Part shown: in pieces, positions 1 to 9,227 of the stretch
How positions within the stretch are numbered: the stretch's first letter is position 1
Layout of the letters: each line of letters begins with the position of its first letter
NCBI RefSeq assembly: GCF_022921055.1
Contig: NZ_CP095061.1
Coordinates: 1,155,501-1,219,500 of the forward strand
DNA: 64,000 nucleotides
From: Hymenobacter volaticus
GTDB taxonomy: Bacteria > Bacteroidota > Bacteroidia > Cytophagales > Hymenobacteraceae
Reading direction: 5' to 3'
The notes under the pieces: generated by a model
What the model was told of the DNA's origin: nothing
Database searches by the model: none
Seen by the model: the letters and a program-made list of their open reading frames with translations, nothing else
Made by a program: the position numbers and the translations under genes

Positions 1-891
1 AATGTGGTGATACGCGGCGACGTGGGGCGCTATTGGCGACTGCAAGGCCGCGTGAAGGTGTACGGCTCGCCGGTGATGCGCAACATATCGGGCAAAGACA
101 CGCTGTACTTAGCGGCCGACACCCTCATCAGCCAGGAAGGCAAGGCGCCTCTCAACAATGCCGGGGTTATATATGCCTTCCCGAAAACCAAAATATTCCG
201 TACCGACCTGCAAGGCCGTTGTGACTCGCTGACTTACAACCGGCTAGATTCTATCATCTATCTCAACAAAAACCCGATCCTCTGGAACAACCAAAACCAG
301 CTTACCTCCGACAGCATGGAAATCCGGCAGCGCAAGGGTAAGGTTGACCAGATGCGGCTTTACGCCAGAGCGTTTATCATCGGGCAAGACACGCTGCTGA
401 ACTTCAACCAAGTGAAGGGACGCCGGATGATTGCTTACTTCCAGGGCAACTCCATAAAAAAAGTGGACGTGCTTGGCAACGCGGAGAGCATCTACTATGC
501 TCTTGAGGGTGACACCGCCGTGAGTGGCATGAACAAAGCTCTATCAGCCACAATGGTATTGCGCTTTGCCGAAAGCAAGCTGCAGACCATCAGCTTTCTG
601 ACCAACCCCGATGCCAGCTTTATTCCGCCCCATGAGCTAAAGCCCGAAGACGAGAAACTCAAAGATTTCAGCTGGCGCCCCACGGAACGACCGACCCGCC
701 GGGCCGTGTTAGGCAAGCACTTTGCCTTGCCCGTGAAAGTTAAAACTAAAGCGAAACCGAAGGGAAAAGCGAAAACGAAATCAGCACCGAAAACCACTCC
801 TAAACCGGTAGTAAAGCCTGTTTCCAAGCCTGCTGCAGCTCGTGTTACTACACCTGCAGGTGCTACGCCGCCGCTGCCAGTTAAAAAATAG
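1..891 (+). CDS. OstA/LptA-like protein, C-terminal part (5' end outside window)
   Basis: The frame is open from base 1, so the true start lies upstream. The visible ~296 residues match the Bacteroidota OstA-like family, periplasmic beta-jellyroll proteins related to LptA/LptD-N that handle lipopolysaccharide in transit to the outer membrane. The repeated strand pattern (segments such as ADTLISQEG, TSDSMEIRQRKGKVDQMRLYARA and VKGRRMIAYFQGNSIKKVDVLGNAES) is the OstA repeat. The last ~60 residues are a Lys/Pro/Ala/Thr-rich low-complexity tail. The next gene is bamD, another outer-membrane assembly factor, which is the usual arrangement in the phylum. Family assignment is from recalled similarity; the role in LPS transport is inferred. 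Confidence 0.8.
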   Translation, partial: NVVIRGDVGRYWRLQGRVKVYGSPVMRNISGKDTLYLAADTLISQEGKAPLNNAGVIYAFPKTKIFRTDLQGRCDSLTYNRLDSIIYLNKNPILWNNQNQLTSDSMEIRQRKGKVDQMRLYARAFIIGQDTLLNFNQVKGRRMIAYFQGNSIKKVDVLGNAESIYYALEGDTAVSGMNKALSATMVLRFAESKLQTISFLTNPDASFIPPHELKPEDEKLKDFSWRPTERPTRRAVLGKHFALPVKVKTKAKPKGKAKTKSAPKTTPKPVVKPVSKPAAARVTTPAGATPPLPVKK

Positions 892-997
892 CAGAGCCTT
901 TTTGCCAGGCGAGGTAACTAGTGATTACCAAGCCGCCAACAATCAACGATTTACCAGTTCAGTGATTCAGGCAGAATCCGTTACCTTTGTGCCCCTT

Positions 998-1828
998 ATG
1001 CATTCATTCCGCCCAACTCTTTTTGTTCTCTTGTTGAGTACGTTGCTACTTGGCTCCTGTACTGGCTATCAAAAGCTGCTTAAGAGCGGCGACGTGAACA
1101 AGAAGTACGAAGCCGCCATCAAGTACTACGACAAAGGCGACTTTTTCAAAGCTGGTACGCTGCTCGAAGACCTAGTGCCGCTCCTGAAAGGTCGTCCGGA
1201 AGCGGAAAAAGCGCAGTTCTACTTCGCCAATACCAACTTCCGCCAGCGCAACTACACGCTTAGTTCCTACTACTTCAAGTCGTTTGCGGACACCTACCCG
1301 AACTCGACCTATGCCGAAGAAGCCTCATTCCTGCAAGCCAAGTCCTTGTTCCGCGACTCACCCGAGTACGAGCTGGACCAGACCAACACCTACTCGGCGC
1401 TAGAGACGATACAGGAGTTTTTGAACCGCTATCCAAGCAGCACGTTCCGCCCCGAGGCTGAGAATATGTCGCAGGAATTGCAGAAGAAGCTTGAGAACAA
1501 AGCCTACCAGGGCGCCAAGCTTTATTACGACCTCCGTTACTATCAGTCGGCCGTAGTGGCGCTAACCAATTTTCAGCAGCAATTCCCGGCCTCAGCTTTC
1601 AACGAGGAAGCTGAATACTTAAAGATTAGTGCGCAGTACGACTTGGCCCGGGAAAGCGTAACGGAAAAGCAGCGCGAACGGTACCTAGAAGTAATAGCTT
1701 TCTATCAGCACTTCGTAGACACGTACCCGCAGAGCCGCAACATAAAAGCAGCCGAGCGGATGTACACGGATGCAACCGCACAGGCAGCTAAACTCAAGCC
1801 CAAAGAAGCTGCCGCGGCTGCCAACTAG
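998..1828 (+). CDS. bamD: BamD-like outer membrane assembly lipoprotein
   Basis: 276 residues. The ATG at 998 was chosen because it begins a lipoprotein signal peptide (MHSFRPTLFVLLLSTLLLGSC, lipid-modified Cys at residue 21); the frame is open further upstream but without sense. The mature part starts TGYQKLLKSGDVNKKYEAAIKYYDKGDFFKAGTLLEDL in spirit, i.e. tandem TPR helices with recurring patterns such as QFYFANTNFRQRNY and YYFKSFADTYPNSTYAEEA. This matches BamD (YfiO), the TPR lipoprotein that works with BamA to insert beta-barrel proteins. It follows the OstA-like gene and precedes the omega subunit gene, a conserved neighbourhood in Bacteroidota. Confidence 0.9.
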   Translation: MHSFRPTLFVLLLSTLLLGSCTGYQKLLKSGDVNKKYEAAIKYYDKGDFFKAGTLLEDLVPLLKGRPEAEKAQFYFANTNFRQRNYTLSSYYFKSFADTYPNSTYAEEASFLQAKSLFRDSPEYELDQTNTYSALETIQEFLNRYPSSTFRPEAENMSQELQKKLENKAYQGAKLYYDLRYYQSAVVALTNFQQQFPASAFNEEAEYLKISAQYDLARESVTEKQRERYLEVIAFYQHFVDTYPQSRNIKAAERMYTDATAQAAKLKPKEAAAAAN

Positions 1829-1928
1829 GCTCTGTTTAAAGTATAAAAGCCAGCCTGTGCTTTAACCAACAACTAGTAGTACCTATCCGGCTACTGCTCA
1901 ACAGTAAAACAATTAAAACCATCAACTC

Positions 1929-2276
1929 ATGAAGACCCCTAGCAACGTTTCTGCCTCTATTGTAACGCGCAACATGTCGGAATTCGCTGCCGAAACGGGC
2001 AACGTATACGAGTCAATTGCGGTTATTTCGAAGCGTGCCAACCAGTTGGCTGTTAAGCTGAAAGAAGAATTGAACGGCAAGTTGGCCGAGTTTGCTACCA
2101 CGGTCGACAACCTAGAAGAGGTGTTCGAGAACCGGGAGCAGATTGAAATTTCCAAACACTACGAGCGTCTGCCCAAGCCTACCAACCTCGCCATCGAGGA
2201 ATTCTTGGAAGGCAAAGTGTACTATCGCACTCCTTCGGAAGAAGAAGTTACTGGCAATGTTGCCAAAGCCGAGTAA
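1929..2276 (+). CDS. rpoZ: DNA-directed RNA polymerase omega-like subunit (RpoZ/Rpb6 family)
   Basis: 115 residues beginning MKTPSNVSASIVTRNMSE. It contains the omega/Rpb6 pattern in the first half (NVYESIAVISKRANQLAVKLKEEL), the segment that in omega folds around the beta-prime C-terminus and helps assemble the polymerase. The rest is charged and follows the Bacteroidota-specific extension (NLEEVFENREQIEISKHYERLPKP). Position between bamD and coaBC is the typical place of this gene in the phylum. A palindromic repeat with terminator features follows directly at 2296. Confidence 0.85.
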   Translation: MKTPSNVSASIVTRNMSEFAAETGNVYESIAVISKRANQLAVKLKEELNGKLAEFATTVDNLEEVFENREQIEISKHYERLPKPTNLAIEEFLEGKVYYRTPSEEEVTGNVAKAE

Positions 2277-2295
2277 TCGGCCGTTAGACTGTCAG

Positions 2296-2404
2296 AAAAG
2301 AACGTCCTGCTGAGCTTGTCGAAGCATCTCGCGTGCTGATGTTAGGATATCAATCCTGCGTCAGCACGCGAAGTGTCTCAGCAAACTCGGTGGGACGTTT
2401 TTTC
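2296..2404. repeat. Dispersed palindromic repeat, copy 1 (also terminator-like)
   Basis: Imperfect long inverted repeat. The left arm starts AAAAGAACGTCCTGCTGAGC at 2296 and includes GAAGCATCTCGCGTGCTGA; the right arm begins TCAGCACGCGAAGTGTCTCA at 2361 and ends GGACGTTTTTT at about 2403. The centre is ~20 nt of unpaired sequence. The arm sequence recurs at 49741 and 51668. The outer AAAAGAACGTCC / GGACGTTTTTT pairing plus T-run would also end transcription after rpoZ. Confidence 0.85.
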
Positions 2405-2432
2405 TTTTTGTAATACATCAGTAAAGGGCATC

Positions 2433-2999
2433 ATGTCTTCATCGTTGGAAGGACGCAAAATTTTGCTTGGCGTATGTGGCAGCATCGCGGCTTATAAAGC
2501 TGCGCATTTGGTGCGGCTGCTTGCGAAGGCGGGTGCCGAAGTGCAAGTCATACTAACTGCCTCGGCTGCGGCTTTCGTTACGCCCCTTACGTTGGGTACG
2601 CTTTCCAAGAGACCCGTGCTTCAAGGCTTCTTGAAAGACGAGCAAGCCGGCGAGTGGCACAATCATGTGCACTTAGGGTTGTGGGCCGACATGTTGCTTG
2701 TGGCGCCAGCCTCGGCCAATACCGTAGCGCACTTCGCCCACGGCCTCTGCGATTCGCTGCTGGATGCCGTGTACTTGTCAGCCCGCTGCCCCGTGGTACT
2801 GGCTCCTGCCATGGACCTTGACATGTATGCTCACCCTGCCACCACTGGTAACCTGGCGCGGCTGCGTTCCTACGGCAACACCATTCTCGATTCACCGGCC
2901 GGCGAACTAGCCAGTGGCCTTTCTGGCCCCGGCCGCATGCTAGAGCCCGAAGACATAGTAGCAGCACTGAGCGAGCTGAAAATGAAGGATAGAGGTTAA
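2433..2999 (+). CDS. coaC: Phosphopantothenoylcysteine decarboxylase (CoaC domain, stand-alone)
   Basis: 188 residues from ATG 2433 (MSSSLEGRKILLGVCGSIAA). HFCD flavoprotein: it decarboxylates 4'-phosphopantothenoylcysteine to 4'-phosphopantetheine in coenzyme A synthesis using FMN. Visible are GSIAAYKA near residue 16, a His-containing EWHNHVHLGLWAD segment (~74-86) holding the expected catalytic His, PASANT (~92-97) and PAMDLDMY (~125-132). The protein stops right after GPGRMLEPEDIVAALSELK, where most Bacteroidota proteins run on into the CoaB ligase domain. Here the ligase is a separate gene 109 bp downstream. Confidence 0.88.
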   Translation: MSSSLEGRKILLGVCGSIAAYKAAHLVRLLAKAGAEVQVILTASAAAFVTPLTLGTLSKRPVLQGFLKDEQAGEWHNHVHLGLWADMLLVAPASANTVAHFAHGLCDSLLDAVYLSARCPVVLAPAMDLDMYAHPATTGNLARLRSYGNTILDSPAGELASGLSGPGRMLEPEDIVAALSELKMKDRG

Positions 3000-3108
3000 G
3001 GAATTTGCTGCCAAACTCGGCAAGTGTGCGCAATGGCGTTAGGTTTGCAGGCGGCGCAAGCACCGCTATTTCCTCTCAGGCACTACTTCATTTCTCACTG
3101 AACACACT

Positions 3109-3759
3109 ATGCGCGTCCTCGTCACGGCTGGCCCTACCTACGAACCACTTGATCCGGTGCGTTTCATCGGCAACCATAGTACCGGCAAAATGGGCTACGC
3201 CTTGGCCGAGGCGTTTGCCGCTACCGGCGCCGAGGTAACGCTTATCAGCGGGCCCACCAACCTGCCCGACCCTGTGAGCCCACGCATTCAAACGCAGCGG
3301 GTAGAAACGGCCGATCAGATGTATGCGGCCGCGTCGGCAGTGGCAGAGGCGGCCGACGTTTGGGTATTTGCAGCGGCAGTAGCGGATTATAAGCCCGCGC
3401 ACGTAGCCGAAAACAAGATCAAGAAGGAAGGGAATACACTCACGCTGGAGCTAATCAAGAACGTGGATATTGCCGCTACCCTTGGGAAAACCAAGCGGCC
3501 CGAACAATTTTCGGTGGGTTTTGCGTTGGAAACAAACAACGAAGAAGTTAACGCCCGCGAGAAGCTGCACCGTAAGAATTTCAACTTGGTTGTACTCAAT
3601 TCCTTGCGTGATGCTGGTGCTGGTTTTCGCGTTGATACCAACAAAGTAACCTTGCTGGATGCCCAGGGCGAAATGCTTATCTTTGAAGTAAAGCTAAAAG
3701 CCGCCGTGGCCCACGATATTGTTCAAGCTGTTCTTGCCCGCCTGCCCCGTGAAGAGTAA
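3109..3759 (+). CDS. coaB: Phosphopantothenate--cysteine ligase (CoaB domain, stand-alone)
   Basis: 216 residues starting MRVLVTAGPTYEPLDPVRF, exactly at the normal beginning of the CoaB domain. It joins cysteine to 4'-phosphopantothenate with CTP or ATP. Diagnostic segments: GNHSTGKMG near residue 23, AAAVADYKP (~86-95), ENKIKKEG with the conserved KxKK (~98-105), and FALETNNEE. Frame +1 relative to coaC, and stops occur in all three frames in the 109-bp gap, so one base error cannot rejoin the two. Encoded product completes the CoaBC reaction pair. The following gene starts inside its last codons. Confidence 0.88.
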   Translation: MRVLVTAGPTYEPLDPVRFIGNHSTGKMGYALAEAFAATGAEVTLISGPTNLPDPVSPRIQTQRVETADQMYAAASAVAEAADVWVFAAAVADYKPAHVAENKIKKEGNTLTLELIKNVDIAATLGKTKRPEQFSVGFALETNNEEVNAREKLHRKNFNLVVLNSLRDAGAGFRVDTNKVTLLDAQGEMLIFEVKLKAAVAHDIVQAVLARLPREE

Positions 3760-4681
3760 TTCTCTACTATCGTCTGTTGTAGTTATTCTGGCTTGCTTGC
3801 TGTCAACGCGTGCAAGTCACGCCCAAGAAATACTGGCGGAAGTGCGCGTTACCACCGAAAACGTGACCATTGCCGACCAGCAACTGGTGCAGCAGATGCA
3901 GAAGGACATTCAAGGATTCATAAACACGAGGTCCTTCACCAGCCAGACGTACCGCCCGGAAGAGCGAATTCGAATGCGGATGTTCGTCGGTATCACGGCT
4001 ATTCCGCAGAATGGGCAGTATGTGGCTACAGCTCGTATCGTCACGACGCGGCCGGTGTACGGTACCGGCTACGAAACCAACCTGCTGAGCTTCACCGACC
4101 GCAACTTCAAGTTCAATTACTCGCCGCAAAACCCGATTGACTATTCGGAAAACACGTTTGTTGGCAACTTGTCCTCGTTGTTGGCCTTCTACGCCTACAT
4201 CGCCATCGGGCTCGACCAAGACAGTTTCGCGCGGCTTGGCGGCTCGCCCTACTACGACCGCGCCCGCAGCGTCTTGCAAAATGCCGCTTCCCAGACCACA
4301 ACCAATGAGTCGGACGAGGCGTGGAAGGACGGCCAGACGCGCAACCGCTATTGGTTGCTCAACAACCTTCAGGATCCTCAGCTAGAAGCCATTCGTACGG
4401 GTAGCTATGCCTACTACCGCCAAGGGCTCGATGTTTTTATCGAGAAACCGGACGATGCCCGCACCAGCATTTTCACTGCCTTGCAGGGCGTACAGGCGGC
4501 CGCAACGCGGCGCCCCGGTACTTTATTAGCCCGCGCCTTCTTCGACACCAAGGCCGACGAAATAGCTAATATCTTCCGCAGTGGCAACGATGTGCAGCAG
4601 AAGCAGAACTTAGCAACCTTGCTTTCGGAGGTAGATCCTACCAATTCAGCTAAGTATCAGGCCATGCTCAAACAGCCATAG
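3749..4681 (+). CDS. DUF4835 family secreted protein (PorD-like)
   Basis: About 310 residues if the GTG at 3749 is the start; this puts a signal peptide at the N-terminus (KSNSLLSSVVVILACLLS... ending ASHAQ) and overlaps the coaB stop by 11 bp. A TTG at 3719 is also possible. The mature protein has the DUF4835 sequence: RSFTSQTYRPEERIRMRM, an NFKFNYSPQNPIDYSENTF segment and FYAYIAIGLDQDSFA. Members are Bacteroidota-specific, usually lie between coaBC and recN as here, and some databases link them to type IX secretion (PorD). That role is from family naming, not visible in the sequence. Confidence 0.82.
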   Translation: MKSNSLLSSVVVILACLLSTRASHAQEILAEVRVTTENVTIADQQLVQQMQKDIQGFINTRSFTSQTYRPEERIRMRMFVGITAIPQNGQYVATARIVTTRPVYGTGYETNLLSFTDRNFKFNYSPQNPIDYSENTFVGNLSSLLAFYAYIAIGLDQDSFARLGGSPYYDRARSVLQNAASQTTTNESDEAWKDGQTRNRYWLLNNLQDPQLEAIRTGSYAYYRQGLDVFIEKPDDARTSIFTALQGVQAAATRRPGTLLARAFFDTKADEIANIFRSGNDVQQKQNLATLLSEVDPTNSAKYQAMLKQP

Positions 4682-4817
4682 CTGCTCTGTTAAACCTTAG
4701 CTGAGGCATTTATAGAGCAATTTAAATTCTTCTTAGGTCGAAAAGCCAGTCATGAAATTCATAAAAACTTGATGCGAATATAGTTGGCAATAACCTAAAG
4801 TAATTAGTAGGTTTGTA

Positions 4818-4855
4818 AAACCCGTCCTGTCTGACATTGTCAGCGCGGCGGGTTT
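4818..4855 (+). terminator. Hairpin terminator after the DUF4835 gene
   Basis: Outer stem AAACCCG (4818-4824) with CGGGTTT (4849-4855), inner stem CTGAC/GTCAG around ATT, then a pyrimidine-rich tail. It separates the DUF4835 gene from recN. Confidence 0.65.
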
Positions 4856-4898
4856 CTTGTTTGTTAGCTACGGCCGGTGCCGGCCTTCACTTTATAGT

Positions 4899-6570
4899 AT
4901 GCTAGTTGATCTTCGCATCCGCAATTACGCTCTGATCGAGCAGCTGGAGCTGCGGCCTTCAGCGCTCCTCAATATTATCACCGGCGAAACCGGCGCCGGT
5001 AAATCCATCATGCTTGGTGCCATTGGGTTACTGCTCGGTAACCGCGCCGACTCGCGCATGCTCTTTGACACCGAGAAGAAATGTGTGATCGAGGGCAGTT
5101 CGACATTTCCAGTTACCAGCTCCAAGACATATTCGAATCCGAGGACCTCGACTACGATACGCAGTGTATCCTGCGCCGCGAGATTAGTCCGGCGGGCAAG
5201 TCAAGGGCCTTTGTGAACGATACGCCGGTAACGCTGGAAACCCTGCGACATATCGGGGCTAACCTGATGGATATTCACTCGCAGCACGATACGCTGCTGC
5301 TCGGGGATGCCGTATTCCAGCTTAACCTGCTCGACTTGTATGCCGGCTTGATACCCGCGCGGGCCAGTACAGCAGTGCCTACCGCCAATACCGCAAGCTA
5401 GAAGCCGACCTGAAATCGTTGGAAGATCAGGTGGCCAAGGCCAACAAAGAGCTTGATTACCATAGTTTCTTGCTAAATGAATTAGAAGAGGCCCGCCTCG
5501 ACAACGAACAGCAAGACGAGCTAGAGCAGGAAGTCAAGCAGCTCGAACACGCCGAAGAAATCAAGTTCAAGCTCACCAACGCGCTGCAAAGCCTGAGCGA
5601 TGGTGAGTATTGCGCTAGCAGCAGCCTAAAGGACGCCGCTATTTTACTCGGCCAAATTGCTCCCTACGCCGACATCTTCCGCGACCTTAAAGAGCGCCTT
5701 GATAGCTGCCTGATTGAAATAAATGACATTGCTGCCGAGGCCGAAGCCGCTGAGCGCCGCACCGAGGGTGACCCCGTCCGTATCGATGAGCTACAAAGCC
5801 GCCTCAACGTCATCTACAACTTGCAGCGCAAACATCAAGTGCGCGACATCGTAGCGCTGCTAACATTACGCGACGAACTGCGCGACAAAGTAGGCTCGGT
5901 ACTCAACCTAGACAAGCAAATTTCCCGTGTGCGCCGGGATGCCGATGGGGCTCTGGCCACCGCCACTAAGCTAGCTACTCGGCTCTCAGAATCGCGCCGC
6001 AAAAGTTTTCCGAAGTTTGAGAAAGAACTGGTGGCCTTGCTGGCCGATTTAGGAATGCCTAACTCCCGCATTGTCGTGCAGCATCAGGCCGGACCACTGA
6101 CTGCTAGCGGGATGGATGTTATCAGCATCCTCTTCACAGCCAACAAAGGGGCGCAACCTCAAACGCTCAGTAAAGCCGCTTCAGGTGGTGAATTCTCGCG
6201 CCTTATGCTGTGCATCAAGTACATGCTAGCCGATAAGACTGCCCTGCCCACCATCGTATTCGACGAAATTGATACCGGTATTTCCGGAGAAATTGCGGTG
6301 AAAGTGGGGCGCATGATGCAGCAAATGGCGCAGAAGCACCAACTGATTGCCATTTCGCACCTGCCCCAGATGGCTGCCGCCGGCGATACGCACTACTTCG
6401 TGTACAAGCAAGACCGCGCCGACCGCACCGTGAGCTGCATTAAGATGCTGAACCTTGACGAGCGCATCAGTGAAATTGCCCACATGATTGCCGGCGCTAA
6501 CCCAAGCCAACATGCTTTCCAGAGTGCCCGCGAACTGCTGGCTATGCGCGGCGAGGAGCTAGTAGGGTAG
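4899..6570 (+). CDS. recN: DNA repair protein RecN (two apparent frameshifts)
   Basis: SMC-like ATPase for double-strand break repair. ATG 4899 gives MLVDLRIRNYALIEQLEL with Walker A GETGAGKS at residues 29-36. The coiled-coil middle (MEDQVAKANKELDYHSFLLNELEEARLD onward in the third segment), the signature SKAASGGEFSRLMLCIK and Walker B TIVFDEIDTGISGEIA all follow. The frame breaks twice: after CVIEG at 5093-5095, where GGG should be GGGG to read EGQFDISSYQ, and near 5348-5349, where one added base restores AG-x-DTRAGQYSSAYRQY. Restored length is about 557 residues, normal for RecN. The breaks are probably base-calling errors rather than gene loss. Confidence 0.9.
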
Positions 6571-6589
6571 GAGAGCCAAGTAAGAAATT

Positions 6590-6633
6590 AGAACGCCACG
6601 CCAGATGCTGCGGTAAGCTCTGCGTGGCGTTCT
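6590..6633 (+). terminator. Terminator after recN
   Basis: Perfect 12-bp stem AGAACGCCACGC (6590-6601) / GCGTGGCGTTCT (6622-6633), followed by a T-rich stretch. Confidence 0.85.
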
Positions 6634-6695
6634 TTATTTTTTTACCTCTTTTGCAGTTCCAACTACTCTCATCTGCTCAATCATTCATTCACCAC

Positions 6696-7516
6696 ATGTC
6701 CAACAACCTACTTGCTGGCAAGGTCGGCATCATTTCCGGGGCGCTCAACGAAGAATCTATTGCCTGGAAAGTGGCATTGAAAGCGCATGCCGAAGGAGCC
6801 CGGTTTGTGCTGACCAACGCCCCGCTCGCCATGCGCATGGGCGAAATCAACCGCCTCTCCGAGCAGTGCAATGCCCCATCATTCCGGCTGATGCTACCTC
6901 AATGGAGGATTTGGAGAAGCTGTTCAGCGGCGCGCAAGAGCACCTCGGCGGCAAGCTCGACTTTGTGTTGCACAGCATTGGCATGAGCGCCAACATCCGC
7001 AAAGGCAAGCATTACGGCGAACTAAATTACGAGTGGTACCAAAAGACGCTGGATGTATCGGCGCTGTCGTTCCATAAGATGCTGGCCGTGGCCGAAAAGC
7101 AAGATGCCTTCAATGAATGGGGTTCGGTGGTAGCCTTAAGCTACATTGCTGCCCAACGCGCGTTCCTCGACTACACGGATATGTCGCAGGCCAAAGCGGT
7201 GTTGGAAAGCATTGCCCGAAGCTACGGGCAGCGGTTGGGCAAACTCAAGAAAGTGCGCGTAAACACTATCAGCCAGTCACCAACCAAAACCACCGCCGGT
7301 ACGGGCATCAGCGGCTTCGATGCGTTTTACGAATACGCTAACCGCCTCTCGCCGCTTGGCAATGCTCCGGCCGAAGCTTGCGCAGACTATTGCGTTAGCC
7401 TGTTTTCGGACCTGACCCGCTACGTGACCATGCAGAACCTCATGCACGACGGCGGCTTCAGCACCACTGGCATTTCCGAGGAAATCGTAGAGCTGATTAC
7501 GAAGTCTAACTCGTAA
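6696..7516 (+). CDS. fabI: Enoyl-[acyl-carrier-protein] reductase FabI (one apparent frameshift)
   Basis: Last step of the fatty-acid elongation cycle: NADH-dependent reduction of enoyl-ACP. ATG 6696 gives MSNNLLAGKVGIISGALNEESIAWKVA, the FabI nucleotide-binding start (the SDR glycine motif is modified to GxxxxxSI as usual). After EQCNAP the frame breaks: CCCC at 6874-6877 should be CCCCC, which restores NAPIIPADATSMEDLEKLF. The second part has LDFVLHSIGMS, and the catalytic pair Tyr-X6-Lys in DYTDMSQAKA. The C-terminus GGFSTTGISEEIVEL is complete. Restored length ~273 residues, normal for the family. It is an essential gene in most Bacteroidota, which argues for a sequencing error. Confidence 0.9.
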
Positions 7517-7533
7517 GTTTCCCGCTCACAGGA

Positions 7534-7570
7534 AAGTGAAAAGCTCAACCAGGGCTTGTCCTTACCCAAA
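7534..7570. repeat. Direct repeat flanking the acyltransferase gene, left copy
   Basis: Contains AAGTGAAAAGCTCAACCAGG and GGCTTGTCCTTACCCAAA (7553-7570). Near-identical blocks occur on the far side of the acyltransferase gene at 8948-8966 and 9015-9032 (GGCTTGTTCTTACCCAAA, one mismatch). Confidence 0.55.
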
Positions 7571-7580
7571 TCTTATCAAG

Positions 7581-7608
7581 AAAGCGCTGGCCGTTAGGTT
7601 AGCGCTTT
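7581..7608 (+). terminator. Terminator after fabI
   Basis: Stem AAAGCGCT (7581-7588) / AGCGCTTT (7601-7608) followed by TTT. Beyond it, up to 7795, no further gene or structure was recognised. Confidence 0.7.
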
Positions 7609-7795
7609 TTTGATGCCTTATTTTAAGGACGACCACACAATATTTAAACTAGTTTGGCTGCGGGGGGCTTGTCAGAAGGCCCTTCATATGAGCAGCCTTA
7701 CTTTAGAGTGACAATGTGGAGGAGTTTCTAAACGGTTACAGCCCGAGTTCTTACCTAGTTGAATAGCCAATTTTACGTTCTATAGCCAAGAAGCA

Positions 7796-8907
7796 GTGAA
7801 CAACGATGCCCTTTCTGCGAAGCCGCATTATCCCATACTGGATGGATTACGTGGCGTCGCCGCCATTATCGTTGTCACCTTTCACCTAACTGAGCCATTA
7901 GGCACTGGACACCTGGATATCTTGGTCAACCACGGCTATCTGGCCGTTGACTTTTTCTTCCTGTTATCCGGCTTTGTAATCGGCTATGCCTATGACGACC
8001 GTTGGCCTAAAATGTCCATCGGCACGTTCTTTAAGCGCCGAATCGAACGGCTGCAACCGATGGTAGTATTAGGAATGGTACTGGGGGCAATCGGCTTCTA
8101 TTTTACCGATTCAACCATTTGGCCGCTCATCCATACCGTTCCCTTGTGGAAAATGCTGTTGGTGCTACTCATTGGTTGCACTATTCTACCGGTTCCCTTA
8201 TCTCTGGATATACGGGGCTGGCAAGAAATGCATCCGCTCAATAGCGTCGGGTGGTCCTTGTTCTTTGAATACGTAGCCAATATCCTGTACGCCATCGGCG
8301 TCCGAAAGCTCTCTAACACGGCGCTAAGTATGTTGGTGTTTGTCGCGGCCATAGCGCTTGCTCATTTGGCCATTACCAGTCCTGCTGGCGATGTTAGTGG
8401 TGGTTGGACGCTCAACGTGGAACAAGTACGCGTGGGTATTACGCGGACGATATATCCCTTCTTTGCTGGTCTGCTGCTTTCACGGATTGGTAAGCCCACC
8501 CGCATCAAGTACGCTTTTCTGTGGTGCAGCCTTTTGCTTGCGCTCGTCTTATATATGCCGCGCATAGGCGGTGCGGAGCATGTTTGGATGAATGGAGTCT
8601 ATGAAGCAGTCTGTATCATTCTGCTTTTTCCACTCATTGTGTATCTAGGGGCTAGCGGGATGATCCATACCCAAACCGAAGGTGGGCTATGCAAATTCTT
8701 GGGTGATATATCGTATCCGTTGTACATGGTGCACTATCCGCTAGTCTATTTTTATGTCGCCTGGATCAGCAACCATAAAGGGGTGACCCTCGTGCAAACC
8801 TGGCCTTATGCGTTATTGATCTTGCTAGGGGTATTCTGTTGGCGTATGCGAGTTTGAAATGGTATGATGAGCCGGTTCGCAAATGGCTGAGAACCAAACT
8901 CGGGTAG
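7796..8907 (+). CDS. Acyltransferase 3 family membrane protein (one apparent frameshift near the end)
   Basis: Integral membrane acyltransferase of the OafA/NodX type, which acetylate or acylate surface sugars. GTG 7796 starts MNNDALSAKPHYPILDGLRGVAA, containing the family motif LDGLRG; VTFHL supplies the conserved His, and VDFFFLLSGFVIGYAYDDRW is the second signature. Around ten hydrophobic helices follow, with SYPLYMVHYPLVYFY near the end. At about 8834-8836 one base seems lost: instead of ending CWRMRV, adding a base reads LLAYASLKWYDEPVRKWLRT to a stop at 8905-8907, the normal end for this family. Restored length ~370 residues. It stands alone between terminators, with similar short repeats on both sides. 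Confidence 0.85.
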
Positions 8908-8947
8908 GAGGACGAGAATGTAATTCGCAGTTTATCTGCGACTTTAA

Positions 8948-9032
8948 AGTGGAAGCTCAACTGGGGTAACCATTTGTCGCAGGTTCCAATAACCGCCCTA
9001 GCCGCGCCTACAACGGCTTGTTCTTACCCAAA
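8948..9032. repeat. Direct repeat flanking the acyltransferase gene, right copy (split)
   Basis: Blocks AAGTGGAAGCTCAACTGGGG (from 8948) and GGCTTGTTCTTACCCAAA (9015-9032) match the left copy at 7534-7570; here they are ~54 nt apart. The rest of the 8908-9227 spacer contains only the bidirectional terminator listed separately. Confidence 0.5.
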
Positions 9033-9127
9033 CTTTTTGGCGAAGTCTGGTTTCGGCAATCCGGAGGCTTTTCTGACCGCAATTTGACTGCTAGGTCTGA
9101 TTCCTAAATAGTCCGGGCAGGATCTAA

Positions 9128-9162
9128 AAAGCCCTCCTGACCAACGTGGTTAGGAGGGCTTT
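9128..9162. terminator. Bidirectional terminator between convergent genes
   Basis: Perfect 11-bp stem AAAGCCCTCCT (9128-9138) / AGGAGGGCTTT (9152-9162) flanked by A-run on the left and T-rich sequence on the right. It sits between the plus-strand acyltransferase and the minus-strand lipoprotein gene. Confidence 0.85.
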
Positions 9163-9227
9163 GAAATTTTAGTGACAACAAGCCAGATAGTCGGGCTCTT
9201 TGCTTTCTTGTAAGCGGAAATGAGCTT

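Noticed and set aside
2986..3040. Possible rejoining of coaC and coaB by a single-base correction
   Set aside because: All three frames contain stops between 2980 and 3045, and no short G/C run explains it, so it was kept as two genes.
3005..3238. 77-codon frame overlapping the start of coaB
   Set aside because: Its sequence is a frameshifted reading of the coaB region, whose real frame has clear CoaB motifs.
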